Source of the DNA: an uncultured Candidatus Nemicrothrix sp. | GTDB lineage: Bacteria; Actinomycetota; Acidimicrobiia; Acidimicrobiales; UBA8592 | Reading direction: 5' to 3' | Length of the DNA stretch: 5,136 bases | Assembly: GCA_913046155.1 (NCBI GenBank) | Contig: CAJWRY010000102.1 | Span: 1-5,136, forward strand | Shown: one piece after another, positions 1 through 5,136 of the stretch | Position numbering within the stretch: position 1 is the first letter of the stretch | How the letters are laid out: each line of letters begins with the position of its first letter | Notes under the pieces: model-generated | The model's input: only the letters and a program-made list of their open reading frames with translations | Databases searched by the model: none | Told to the model about the DNA's origin: nothing | Translations under genes and position numbers: made by a program

Positions 1-686
1 CACTTAAAGATAGGGTCACTATCCCTTGTATCAAGCATTTCGGGGTGCCATTGGACAGCGATAATGGGCAATTGACTGTGTTCTATTCCTTCAACGATGC
101 CATCGTTTGATGTTGCGGAGGCTGAAAACTGTTTTCCAAGAGTTTTGATACTTTGATGATGCAACGAATTAACTTCAAGCCTTTTCCCATAAAGTTTTTC
201 AAGGATTGATCCTTTTTCGGTAGTGATATCGTGCACCCGTGTAGAGGGGGCTTTATCCCGAACTGCGTGAGGGGGGACATGCTGGTATAACGACCCTCCA
301 GCATGAACATTAAGAATCTGCAGACCTCGGCAGATTCCAGCAACCGGTATCTCTCTTTGATAGATCTCTTCTAGAAGCGACAATTCAAATTCATCTCGAA
401 TAGGTTCAATTGCTTGTAGCTCGGGTTCAGGCTCAGCTCCATACTGTTGAGGATCTATATCGGCCCCGCCACTCATTAGTATGCCATTCAGGTGAGGAAT
501 AATCTCTGCTGGGTTAAGGCTAAGTGGAAGGAAAACAGGAATCCCCCCTGCAGCGATAATGCCTTGGGCATAGTCCACCCAATACACATCAAAAGAAAGA
601 TGATTCATGACTTCAAGGCTCCCACGCAACTTATCGCCTTTGCGTCGCCTTCCAGTTATTCCTATCAGGGGTTTTGGGTTCACCAT
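1..686 (-). CDS. PuuD-like gamma-glutamyl-GABA hydrolase (class I glutamine amidotransferase, peptidase C26), 3' end cut by window
   Basis: Reading down from 686 gives 228 uninterrupted codons to the window edge, so the C-terminus is missing. An in-frame TGA lies at 692-690, just before the ATG, so the start cannot be further upstream. Family landmarks appear in order: N-terminal PLIGITGRR (residues 6-14), the oxyanion-side loop MSGGADIDP (71-79), the nucleophile elbow GICRGLQ with Cys119 followed by GGSLYQ, SLHHQSIKTLG (174-184), and WHPE with His214 and Glu216. These complete the Cys-His-Glu triad of class I amidotransferases. The layout is that of PuuD/peptidase C26 enzymes, which cleave gamma-glutamyl bonds (for example gamma-glutamyl-GABA to glutamate and GABA) in the cytosol. 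PuuD-type proteins are about 250 residues, so only a short tail is lost. No strong Shine-Dalgarno is seen. The gene is divergent from the cupin gene. The exact substrate is not established: the family also covers other gamma-glutamyl amines, and no puuA, puuB or puuC partner is in view. Confidence 0.86.
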   Translation of the reverse strand, partial: MVNPKPLIGITGRRRKGDKLRGSLEVMNHLSFDVYWVDYAQGIIAAGGIPVFLPLSLNPAEIIPHLNGILMSGGADIDPQQYGAEPEPELQAIEPIRDEFELSLLEEIYQREIPVAGICRGLQILNVHAGGSLYQHVPPHAVRDKAPSTRVHDITTEKGSILEKLYGKRLEVNSLHHQSIKTLGKQFSASATSNDGIVEGIEHSQLPIIAVQWHPEMLDTRDSDPIFK

Positions 687-796
687 AAATCAATTTCAGC
701 TTTTAAATCCATTGTACGAATGCAACGGTATCGTAATTAGCAGTAACTAAGTAACTTTGAACCGTAGTCTTGAAGGAATAAAAGGGAATAGTTTTA
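687..796. promoter_or_regulatory. Divergent intergenic spacer between the PuuD-like and cupin genes
   Basis: This 110-base AT-rich gap lies between two start codons facing away from each other, so it must hold the promoters of both genes unless they are read from elsewhere. On the plus strand AAAGGGA (781-787) ends nine bases before the ATG at 797 and is a good ribosome binding site; GAAGGA (772-777) lies further up. TTGTAC at 712-717 resembles a -35 box, but the sequence 16-17 bases later (TAATTA) is a poor -10, so no promoter is claimed. The spacer also holds a tandem heptamer (742-756) and a small dyad, TACGA (715-719) with TCGTA (731-735). I see no clear rho-independent terminator. Confidence 0.5.
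742..756. repeat. Tandem direct repeat AGTAACT x2 (8-base period)
   Basis: AGTAACT occurs at 742-748 and again at 750-756, separated by one A. It lies about 40 bases before the cupin start codon and 55 bases before the PuuD-like start on the other strand. A short direct repeat between divergent genes could be an operator or activator site. A repeat this short in AT-rich sequence can also arise by chance. Confidence 0.4.
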
Positions 797-1900
797 ATGA
801 AATTCACTGTTGACGCTACTGAAGAGACCAAATCAATAAGGTCGGTAGTTGCTGCACCTAAATTTGAATCCGGACTTGATTTCTTTGTAAATAAACTTGG
901 GTTCAAAATCGTTATGATTTCACCAGCAGATAACCCCAATTATGCAATCTTAAATAAAGATCAATTCACCATAGCGTTGGATAAAAGTGCAAAAGCACAA
1001 CCAGTATTCATCGAAATACCAATAGAAGATCAATCCCTCATCGGAACGGACCTAACTGGCCCCAACGGCACCAGGGTTGAGTATGTTCCAGTCGTTAAGC
1101 GCCAAAACCAAGCAAGCGACCTACAGCCAATCGTTCATATATCGCGGGCAAACGATACTCAATGGGTTCATGGAAGAGCAGGGATGTCTTATAGATCTTT
1201 GACTGGTAACCACAACGAAATCTCCGTGGCATCTCAAATAAGAATTAAAGGTAGTGGGAAAGTAGATGACTGGGTGCATTACCATGATGTTTCCTTCCAA
1301 ACACTGTTTTGCATTAAAGGTTCAGCGAAATTGGTATACGAAGACCAAGGCGAACCTTTCATGTTTAAGGAGGGAGACTGTATTCTCCAACCGCCAGGCA
1401 TTCGCCACCGGGTTTTGGAATCATTTGATGACCTTGAGGTTATTGAAGTGACATCCCCTGCAGACCACGCAACATTTTCTGACTTCAACATGGAGTTGCC
1501 CAACAGCACCGTGGCGCACACTCGAAATTTTAATGGTCAACAATTCACACACGACACGCCCAACTCGCGAGAGGCGGCAACATATAGAGATTCAACTTCC
1601 ATGACCGCATACAGGACTTCAATAGGCGAGGCATCAGGAAATCAAGGTTGGGTGAAAGAAATCTATAGTCATGCAAAAAAAGAAAAAATACTAACTCCAA
1701 CGTCTATAGGCCCAGAAGAGCCCCTCTCTTTTTTTCTCTGGTTTGTTAAACAGGGATCTGCGCAAATAGAGGTTGAAGAACGGAAAGAAACCTTACGCTC
1801 TGGTGACTCAATCTGTTTTCCATATGGGTTCCTCCCATCAATGGAATTCTCTGTGCTAGACCACGACTCTGAATTCAAAGTACTCGAAATAGGGTTCTGA
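797..1900 (+). CDS. Glyoxalase/VOC-like plus bicupin protein, function unknown
   Basis: A 367-residue soluble protein without signal peptide or membrane segment; the start is supported by AAAGGGA nine bases upstream. Residues 20-98 look like a single VOC/glyoxalase-type module (GLDFFVNKLGFKI near 26-38, then GPNGTRVEYV at 88-97, the usual C-terminal strand of such domains). Residues 145-225 form a clear cupin. Motif 1 has His161 and His163 in VHYH followed by Gln168, where Glu is usual, and Gly175. Motif 2 is GDCILQPPGIRH (193-204) with His204. Three His plus Gln could still bind a metal. Residues 295-366 look like a second beta-barrel half (GDSICFPYG at 336-344) lacking the metal histidines, so it is probably structural. 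The protein could be a dioxygenase, isomerase or small-molecule binding protein; no substrate can be assigned. The gene ends in tandem stops TGA TAA, 12 bases from the end of the convergent arsJ. Confidence 0.88.
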   Translation: MKFTVDATEETKSIRSVVAAPKFESGLDFFVNKLGFKIVMISPADNPNYAILNKDQFTIALDKSAKAQPVFIEIPIEDQSLIGTDLTGPNGTRVEYVPVVKRQNQASDLQPIVHISRANDTQWVHGRAGMSYRSLTGNHNEISVASQIRIKGSGKVDDWVHYHDVSFQTLFCIKGSAKLVYEDQGEPFMFKEGDCILQPPGIRHRVLESFDDLEVIEVTSPADHATFSDFNMELPNSTVAHTRNFNGQQFTHDTPNSREAATYRDSTSMTAYRTSIGEASGNQGWVKEIYSHAKKEKILTPTSIGPEEPLSFFLWFVKQGSAQIEVEERKETLRSGDSICFPYGFLPSMEFSVLDHDSEFKVLEIGF

Positions 1901-1912
1901 TAAAAGAGGGTC

Positions 1913-3142
1913 TTATTGCAGGCCGGATTTAATCTTTTTCGGAAACGACAAGGAAATTAGCCAGTTGGCAGCTAAGAAGCCACAACATGCAAACAATGCG
2001 GCCGCTAAGCCGCCCCAGAGATAAGTTAAGCCAGACAGAAGAGTTCCAAATAGCCTCCCAAAGGCATTGGCCGAGTAATAAAGGCCAACATTAACAGCTA
2101 CATCACTATCGTCCTCTGTGAAAGCAAGAATTAGATATGAATGGAGTGAAGAATTCAGAGCAAACAAAACACCAAAGAATAGTAGCCCGACGATTACCGT
2201 GAAACTCTTGGCTATGTCAAAAGCTACTAAAAGGGCCAACAAAATAGTGAATGTCATCAAGATAAATGACCAGAGACGGGTTGTGGCTCGAATTTCGCCT
2301 GCTGCATCTTTAAGTCTGATAACAGAGGGGGCGCCTGACTGGATAATGCCATAACCAATAACCCAGGCAGCAAGGAAAGCTCCGATTCCCTCAAAAGACC
2401 AACCCAAACTCTCATCCAAGAAAATAGGGAGAGCCACTACGAACCAGATATCTCTAGAGCCAAATAGAAAAAATCGGGCAATCGACAGTTTATTAACGGC
2501 AGGGTAAGTAGACGCCCATATACGCCTAGGAATAGGTTTACTAGATTTTCCTATACTCTCATCAAGAAACACTAAAACCGCCACTAACGCAACTGCAACA
2601 ATGGATGCAAGGATCAGAAGCGAGGTCCTGTAACCGGAAGATGATAGCAATGCGCTACCAACGAAGAATCCTACGCCCTTCAACGCATTCTTTGAGCCCG
2701 TAAGAACCGCGACCCAACGAAATAAGCGAGTTTGTCGTTCTGAAGACCCATCCTGCGGAATGACAAATTTCACGGCACTTTTAGAGCTCATTTTCGTGAG
2801 ATCTTTCGCAATACCTGAGAAGGCTTGGCAAAACATTACAAAAATTACTGATAGGACCTTCCCCCAGTCTGCGTCTACAAAAGAAATTGCAAGAAGGGCG
2901 AATATCTGAATCAGAAGACCGACCTTCAGAGTTTGTTCAAGCCCGAATCTTGATCCAGCGATTCCGCCAAACAGGTTTGTTAATATCCCCATGAATTCAT
3001 AGGCCAAGAAAAGAAAGCTAAGCTCCAGTGGCCCGAAACCAAGCTCGTGAAAGTGGAGAAGCACAACCATACGCAAGGCGCCGTCAGTGAGTGTCAAGCT
3101 CCAATAAGCACCGGTTACCAGGCCATAGCTTTTAACTTTCAT
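1913..3142 (-). CDS. arsJ: ArsJ, MFS permease exporting 1-arseno-3-phosphoglycerate
   Basis: A hydrophobic protein of 409 residues from the preferred start, with about a dozen membrane segments of the major facilitator type. It matches ArsJ closely from the N-terminus: YGLVTGAYWSLTLTDGALRM (6-25), HFHELGFGPLEL (30-41), SGIAKDLTKMSSKSAVK (109-125), and TGSKNALKGVGFF (148-160) before the central loop. ArsJ sits in the inner membrane and expels the unstable arsenate ester made by GAPDH, which gives arsenate resistance without reduction to arsenite. A longer reading frame opens at 3202, but it would overlap the 3' end of the GAPDH gene by 50 bases, has no ribosome site, and adds 20 residues that do not look like ArsJ. 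The ATG at 3142 lies 10 bases after the GAPDH stop and directly precedes the conserved region. Third gene of the yaaA-gap-arsJ set, probably co-transcribed. It converges on the cupin gene. Confidence 0.93.
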   Translation of the reverse strand: MKVKSYGLVTGAYWSLTLTDGALRMVVLLHFHELGFGPLELSFLFLAYEFMGILTNLFGGIAGSRFGLEQTLKVGLLIQIFALLAISFVDADWGKVLSVIFVMFCQAFSGIAKDLTKMSSKSAVKFVIPQDGSSERQTRLFRWVAVLTGSKNALKGVGFFVGSALLSSSGYRTSLLILASIVAVALVAVLVFLDESIGKSSKPIPRRIWASTYPAVNKLSIARFFLFGSRDIWFVVALPIFLDESLGWSFEGIGAFLAAWVIGYGIIQSGAPSVIRLKDAAGEIRATTRLWSFILMTFTILLALLVAFDIAKSFTVIVGLLFFGVLFALNSSLHSYLILAFTEDDSDVAVNVGLYYSANAFGRLFGTLLSGLTYLWGGLAAALFACCGFLAANWLISLSFPKKIKSGLQ

Positions 3143-3151
3143 TCCAATCTC
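3143..3151 (-). promoter_or_regulatory. Candidate ribosome binding site for arsJ, favouring the 3142 start
   Basis: Reading on the minus strand, GAGATTGGA directly precedes the ATG at 3142. Its GAG gives a weak Shine-Dalgarno match about six bases from the start. The upstream ATG at 3202 is preceded by GAATACGGTT, which has no such match. Translation of arsJ may also be coupled to the end of the GAPDH gene, whose stop lies at 3155-3153. Confidence 0.45.
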
Positions 3152-3152
3152 G

Positions 3153-4163
3153 TCACAGGCTTCTAGAAATTTTCGCAGCCAACTCAGCCATTCGATGGAC
3201 ATAACCGTATTCGTTATCGTACCAAATCAAGATTTTCACAAGCCCATTTGGGAGTTTCAGGGTAGATAAGCCATCTACAATTCCAGACCGTGAATCATTG
3301 ACAAAATCGGCGGAAACAAGCGGCCTGTCTTCATATCCAAGTATTCCTTTCAACTCTGAAGTTGAGGCTTGTCTAAGAAGCTCGTTGGTTTCTTGGGCGC
3401 TTACTTCCGATTGCAATGAAAAGACACAATCTGTCAGAGAAGCATTAAGGACAGGTACTCTAACCGCGAGCCCATCAAGTTTCCCTTCAAGGTCAGGAAA
3501 GATGCGAGTTATCGCAGTTGCTGAACCAGTTGACGTAGGAATCAAAGAATTTAATGAAGAACGCGCCCGTCTGGGATCAGCAAGAGGTTTATCGACCACC
3601 ACTTGGGTATTAGTCGGTGCATGAATAGTAGTTATCATGCCATTATCAATACCAACATGTTCGTGAAGCACCTTTACAACGGGCGCAATGCAATTCGTCG
3701 TACATGAAGCTGCTGTCACAATGTCATATTTCGTGTGATCATAAAGATGATCATTGCAACCCATGACAATATTAAGAACGGTCTCGTCATGAACTGGAGC
3801 AGCTACAACAACTTTTTTGATCCCTCGATCAAAATAATTGGATAATGCCTGAACCGTTCTGAAAGCCCCTGTGCACTCAATGACAATTGATACATCTGTT
3901 TCTTCCCATGCGACATCACCGGGACTTGCAATTTGAGTGTACTTAACCGAAGCCCCGTCCAGTATAAGATTCCCTTCCGACTCATGGGCTTGACGTTTCC
4001 ATGGTCCATGGACCGTATCGAATTGCATGAGGTGCGCAGCAGTATTTGCATCGCAGTTAAGTTCATTTATGTGGGTTATCTCAAGTTGCTCATGATGCGC
4101 TAGCGCCCGCACAACTAGTCTTCCCATTCTTCCAAAGCCATTAATGCCAACTTTTGTGGTCAT
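3153..4163 (-). CDS. ArsJ-associated glyceraldehyde-3-phosphate dehydrogenase
   Basis: Full-length GAPDH of 336 residues, the usual size. The Rossmann dinucleotide-binding motif is GINGFGRMGR (6-15). The catalytic motif ASCTTNC (152-158) carries the nucleophile Cys154 and the conserved Cys158. His181 is the general base. STG (211-213), Arg235 in AVRVP and WYDNEYGY (314-321) complete the active site and cofactor pocket. Cytosolic. In ArsJ operons this enzyme oxidises glyceraldehyde 3-phosphate with arsenate instead of phosphate, making 1-arseno-3-phosphoglycerate for export. Divergence from housekeeping GAPDH supports that assignment: TAASCTTN replaces the usual SNASCTTN, THAPTNTQ-type sequence follows His181, PRRARS (198-202 region) replaces the RGGR-type loop, and INELNCD (33-39) follows the second strand. 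It lies 12 bases after yaaA and 10 bases before arsJ. The ribosome site is weak (GGG about eight bases before the ATG), which suggests translational coupling. A purely glycolytic role is unlikely beside arsJ. Confidence 0.94.
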   Translation of the reverse strand: MTTKVGINGFGRMGRLVVRALAHHEQLEITHINELNCDANTAAHLMQFDTVHGPWKRQAHESEGNLILDGASVKYTQIASPGDVAWEETDVSIVIECTGAFRTVQALSNYFDRGIKKVVVAAPVHDETVLNIVMGCNDHLYDHTKYDIVTAASCTTNCIAPVVKVLHEHVGIDNGMITTIHAPTNTQVVVDKPLADPRRARSSLNSLIPTSTGSATAITRIFPDLEGKLDGLAVRVPVLNASLTDCVFSLQSEVSAQETNELLRQASTSELKGILGYEDRPLVSADFVNDSRSGIVDGLSTLKLPNGLVKILIWYDNEYGYVHRMAELAAKISRSL

Positions 4164-4175
4164 CTAATAGCCCAA

Positions 4176-4958
4176 CTATGAGTTTGTTCTGATGAAGACA
4201 GGCGACTGATTATTTGATCGCTCTGAGCAAAATTCGTAGCCATTTTCACCAAATTCTTCAAATTGCTCACATTGAGAAATTCTATTTCGAATAATCCAAG
4301 AAGCCATGGAACCTCTGGCACGTTTCGCATAGAAGCTCACGGTTTTATAGTCCCCACCGTCTTTTCTATCAAGAAATATTGGTGTCATAACAGGAAATTC
4401 TAATTCGCCTGAATGAACAGATTTAAAATATTCGTTAGACGCAAGGTTAATTAAAACCTTTTCGCCAGGACTTTCCTCCAGAGCTTTATTGAGAGATTCA
4501 GTTAGAGAGTTACCCCAAAATTCATAAAGGTTCTTGCCATATTCGGTTTCCAGCTTAGTTCCCATTTCAAGCCGGTAGGGTTGGATCAAATCCAGCGGCC
4601 TAAGCACTCCGTAAAGACCAGAAAGTATCCTCAAAGTTTTCTGTGCGTGGTCATAGTCTTCTTCAGAAAAAGACTCTGAAGCATTCATCCCAGTGTATGT
4701 ATCCCCATTAAAAGAAAGTATTGCCGGACGAGAGTTTCGTTTAGTAAACGGAGTGCTCCAGTCTTGATATCTTTCAAAATTCAATTCAGCAAGTGAATCC
4801 GATAACGACATGAGTGAACCAAGTTGGTCAGGGGACTTTTGGGAAAGCACACCAACAAGTTCTTCACTCTTTTTGAGAAGGGCGGGTTTACTACTTTTCT
4901 GAGTCGCCCAAGGAGACTCAAAGTCCAATGCTTTGGCGGGTGAGACAACAATAATCAT
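4176..4958 (-). CDS. yaaA: YaaA, peroxide stress resistance protein (DUF328/UPF0246)
   Basis: A 260-residue protein, against 258 in Escherichia coli, recognisable along its whole length: IIVVSPAKALDFESP (2-16), FNGDTYTGMNA (83-93), LRILSGLYGVLRPLDLIQPY (109-128), LEMGTKLE (130-137), INLASNEYFKSV (170-181) and VSFYAKRARGSMASWIIRNR (207-226). YaaA is cytosolic and DNA-binding. In E. coli it is induced through OxyR and lowers damage from hydrogen peroxide by limiting free intracellular iron; its precise activity is still debated. The start is the ATG at 4958, which gives the standard YaaA N-terminus; upstream sequence is AT-rich with no strong ribosome site. It is first of three closely spaced genes with GAPDH and arsJ. 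This pairing is not the usual ars layout and may link arsenate stress to redox protection, which is inference. Confidence 0.95.
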   Translation of the reverse strand: MIIVVSPAKALDFESPWATQKSSKPALLKKSEELVGVLSQKSPDQLGSLMSLSDSLAELNFERYQDWSTPFTKRNSRPAILSFNGDTYTGMNASESFSEEDYDHAQKTLRILSGLYGVLRPLDLIQPYRLEMGTKLETEYGKNLYEFWGNSLTESLNKALEESPGEKVLINLASNEYFKSVHSGELEFPVMTPIFLDRKDGGDYKTVSFYAKRARGSMASWIIRNRISQCEQFEEFGENGYEFCSERSNNQSPVFIRTNS

Positions 4959-5070
4959 ATTTCTATTTTTACATCAGATTTTCAGTCTTTGCCGAAACAA
5001 CAGATACCAATCTTGAGTTTTTGTCATCGTTGTGAAAATCTTACTGATATTGGGAAAGCGAGAGTAGTGC
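4959..5070. promoter_or_regulatory. Divergent spacer upstream of the yaaA-gap-arsJ operon
   Basis: This 112-base AT-rich gap separates the yaaA start from a plus-strand start at 5071, so the operon promoter is expected here. On the plus strand TTGTCA (5021-5026) with GATATT (5046-5051) is a weak promoter-like pair with a long 19-base spacer. I find no convincing -35/-10 pair on the minus strand. A nine-base inverted repeat (arms 4976-4984 and 5033-5041) spans the middle. No obvious ArsR-type palindrome is seen. Confidence 0.5.
4976..5041. repeat. Spaced inverted repeat AGATTTTCA / TGAAAATCT
   Basis: Two perfect nine-base arms, 4976-4984 and 5033-5041, face each other across 48 bases. They fill much of the spacer between yaaA and the right-end gene. 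The distance is too long for a terminator hairpin, and the inner part does not pair, so two copies of a regulator half-site are more plausible than an RNA stem. The arms are AT-rich, so chance is a real alternative. Confidence 0.4.
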
Positions 5071-5136
5071 ATGAATAGGTTCAATAATGATGAAGTCGCC
5101 ATTGCGTTTGATGAATACAGAAAACGTGGCGTTATC
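5071..5136 (+). CDS. 5' fragment of a protein gene, possibly NTF2/SnoaL-like
   Basis: An open frame of 22 codons starts with ATG at 5071 and runs off the window. A purine-rich GCGAGAG (5058-5064) ends six bases upstream and is a plausible ribosome binding site. The visible N-terminus starts MNRFNNDEVAIAFDEYRK. This opening resembles that of nuclear transport factor 2-like (SnoaL-fold) proteins, small cone-shaped barrel proteins that serve as enzymes or ligand binders, but 22 residues are too few to be sure. It is divergent from yaaA and may share its regulatory spacer. Confidence 0.55.
   Translation, partial: MNRFNNDEVAIAFDEYRKRGVI

Noticed and set aside
260..280. C6 run (minus strand) in the PuuD-like gene as a possible frameshift
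   Set aside because: Manual translation stays in the same frame from the Cys nucleophile motif through to WHPE, so the frame is intact.
83..343. Minus-strand open frame of 86 codons
   Set aside because: It overlaps the PuuD-like gene in another frame. The frame from 686 carries the GICRG and WHPE motifs without interruption, so this one is a shadow.
712..739. TTGTAC...TAATTA as a sigma-70 promoter for the cupin gene
   Set aside because: The -35 match is fair but the -10 shares only two of six consensus bases, too weak to annotate as a promoter.
492..740. Plus-strand open frame of 82 codons antisense to the PuuD-like gene
   Set aside because: No domain character and no ribosome site, and it lies opposite conserved coding sequence.
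1675..1688. A7-G-A6 run in the cupin gene as a possible frameshift or slippage site
   Set aside because: The frame continues into a coherent cupin-like C-terminus (GDSICFPYG) to tandem stops, so there is no sign of disruption.
1901..1912. Possible bidirectional terminator between the cupin gene and arsJ
   Set aside because: Only short imperfect pairing (ATAA with TTAT) is possible and no GC-rich stem is present.
3298..3624. Plus-strand open frame of 108 codons antisense to GAPDH
   Set aside because: It mirrors a strongly conserved enzyme and its translation is low-complexity, Ser-rich and unlike any family; a frame shadow.

Overview
This is a bacterial chromosomal-type window: densely packed genes, short spacers and AT-leaning composition (GC in the low-to-mid 40s % by eye). 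It has no RNA gene, CRISPR array, transposase or phage gene that I can see. Its best recognised content is an arsenate-resistance module of the ArsJ type. The taxon cannot be fixed from sequence alone. The strong resemblance of YaaA to the enterobacterial protein and the ArsJ/GAPDH pair suggest a free-living, perhaps marine, proteobacterium, but this is a low-confidence guess.

Layout. The left end (686 down to 1, minus strand) holds most of a PuuD-like class I glutamine amidotransferase, a gamma-glutamyl-GABA hydrolase-type enzyme cut by the window edge. A 110-base divergent spacer separates it from a plus-strand gene (797-1900). That gene encodes a 367-residue protein with a glyoxalase/VOC-like N-terminus, a central metal-type cupin and a degenerate C-terminal cupin; its function is unknown. 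It ends tail to tail, 12 bases from a minus-strand cluster read from right to left: yaaA (4958-4176), a GAPDH (4163-3153) and the MFS permease arsJ (3142-1913, preferred start). The gaps are 12 and 10 bases, so the three genes are very probably one operon. A second divergent spacer (4959-5070) leads to the first 22 codons of a plus-strand gene that leaves the window.

How the genes work together. In the known ArsJ pathway, GAPDH uses arsenate in place of phosphate to make unstable 1-arseno-3-phosphoglycerate, and ArsJ exports it. The GAPDH here carries the features of the ArsJ-linked group and directly precedes arsJ, so this function is well supported. YaaA limits damage from hydrogen peroxide and free iron. 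Its place at the head of the operon suggests coupling of oxidative-stress protection to arsenate efflux, which is inference. No arsR or arsC is visible in the window. The PuuD-like enzyme and the cupin protein may share a regulatory spacer, but no pathway linking them can be named.
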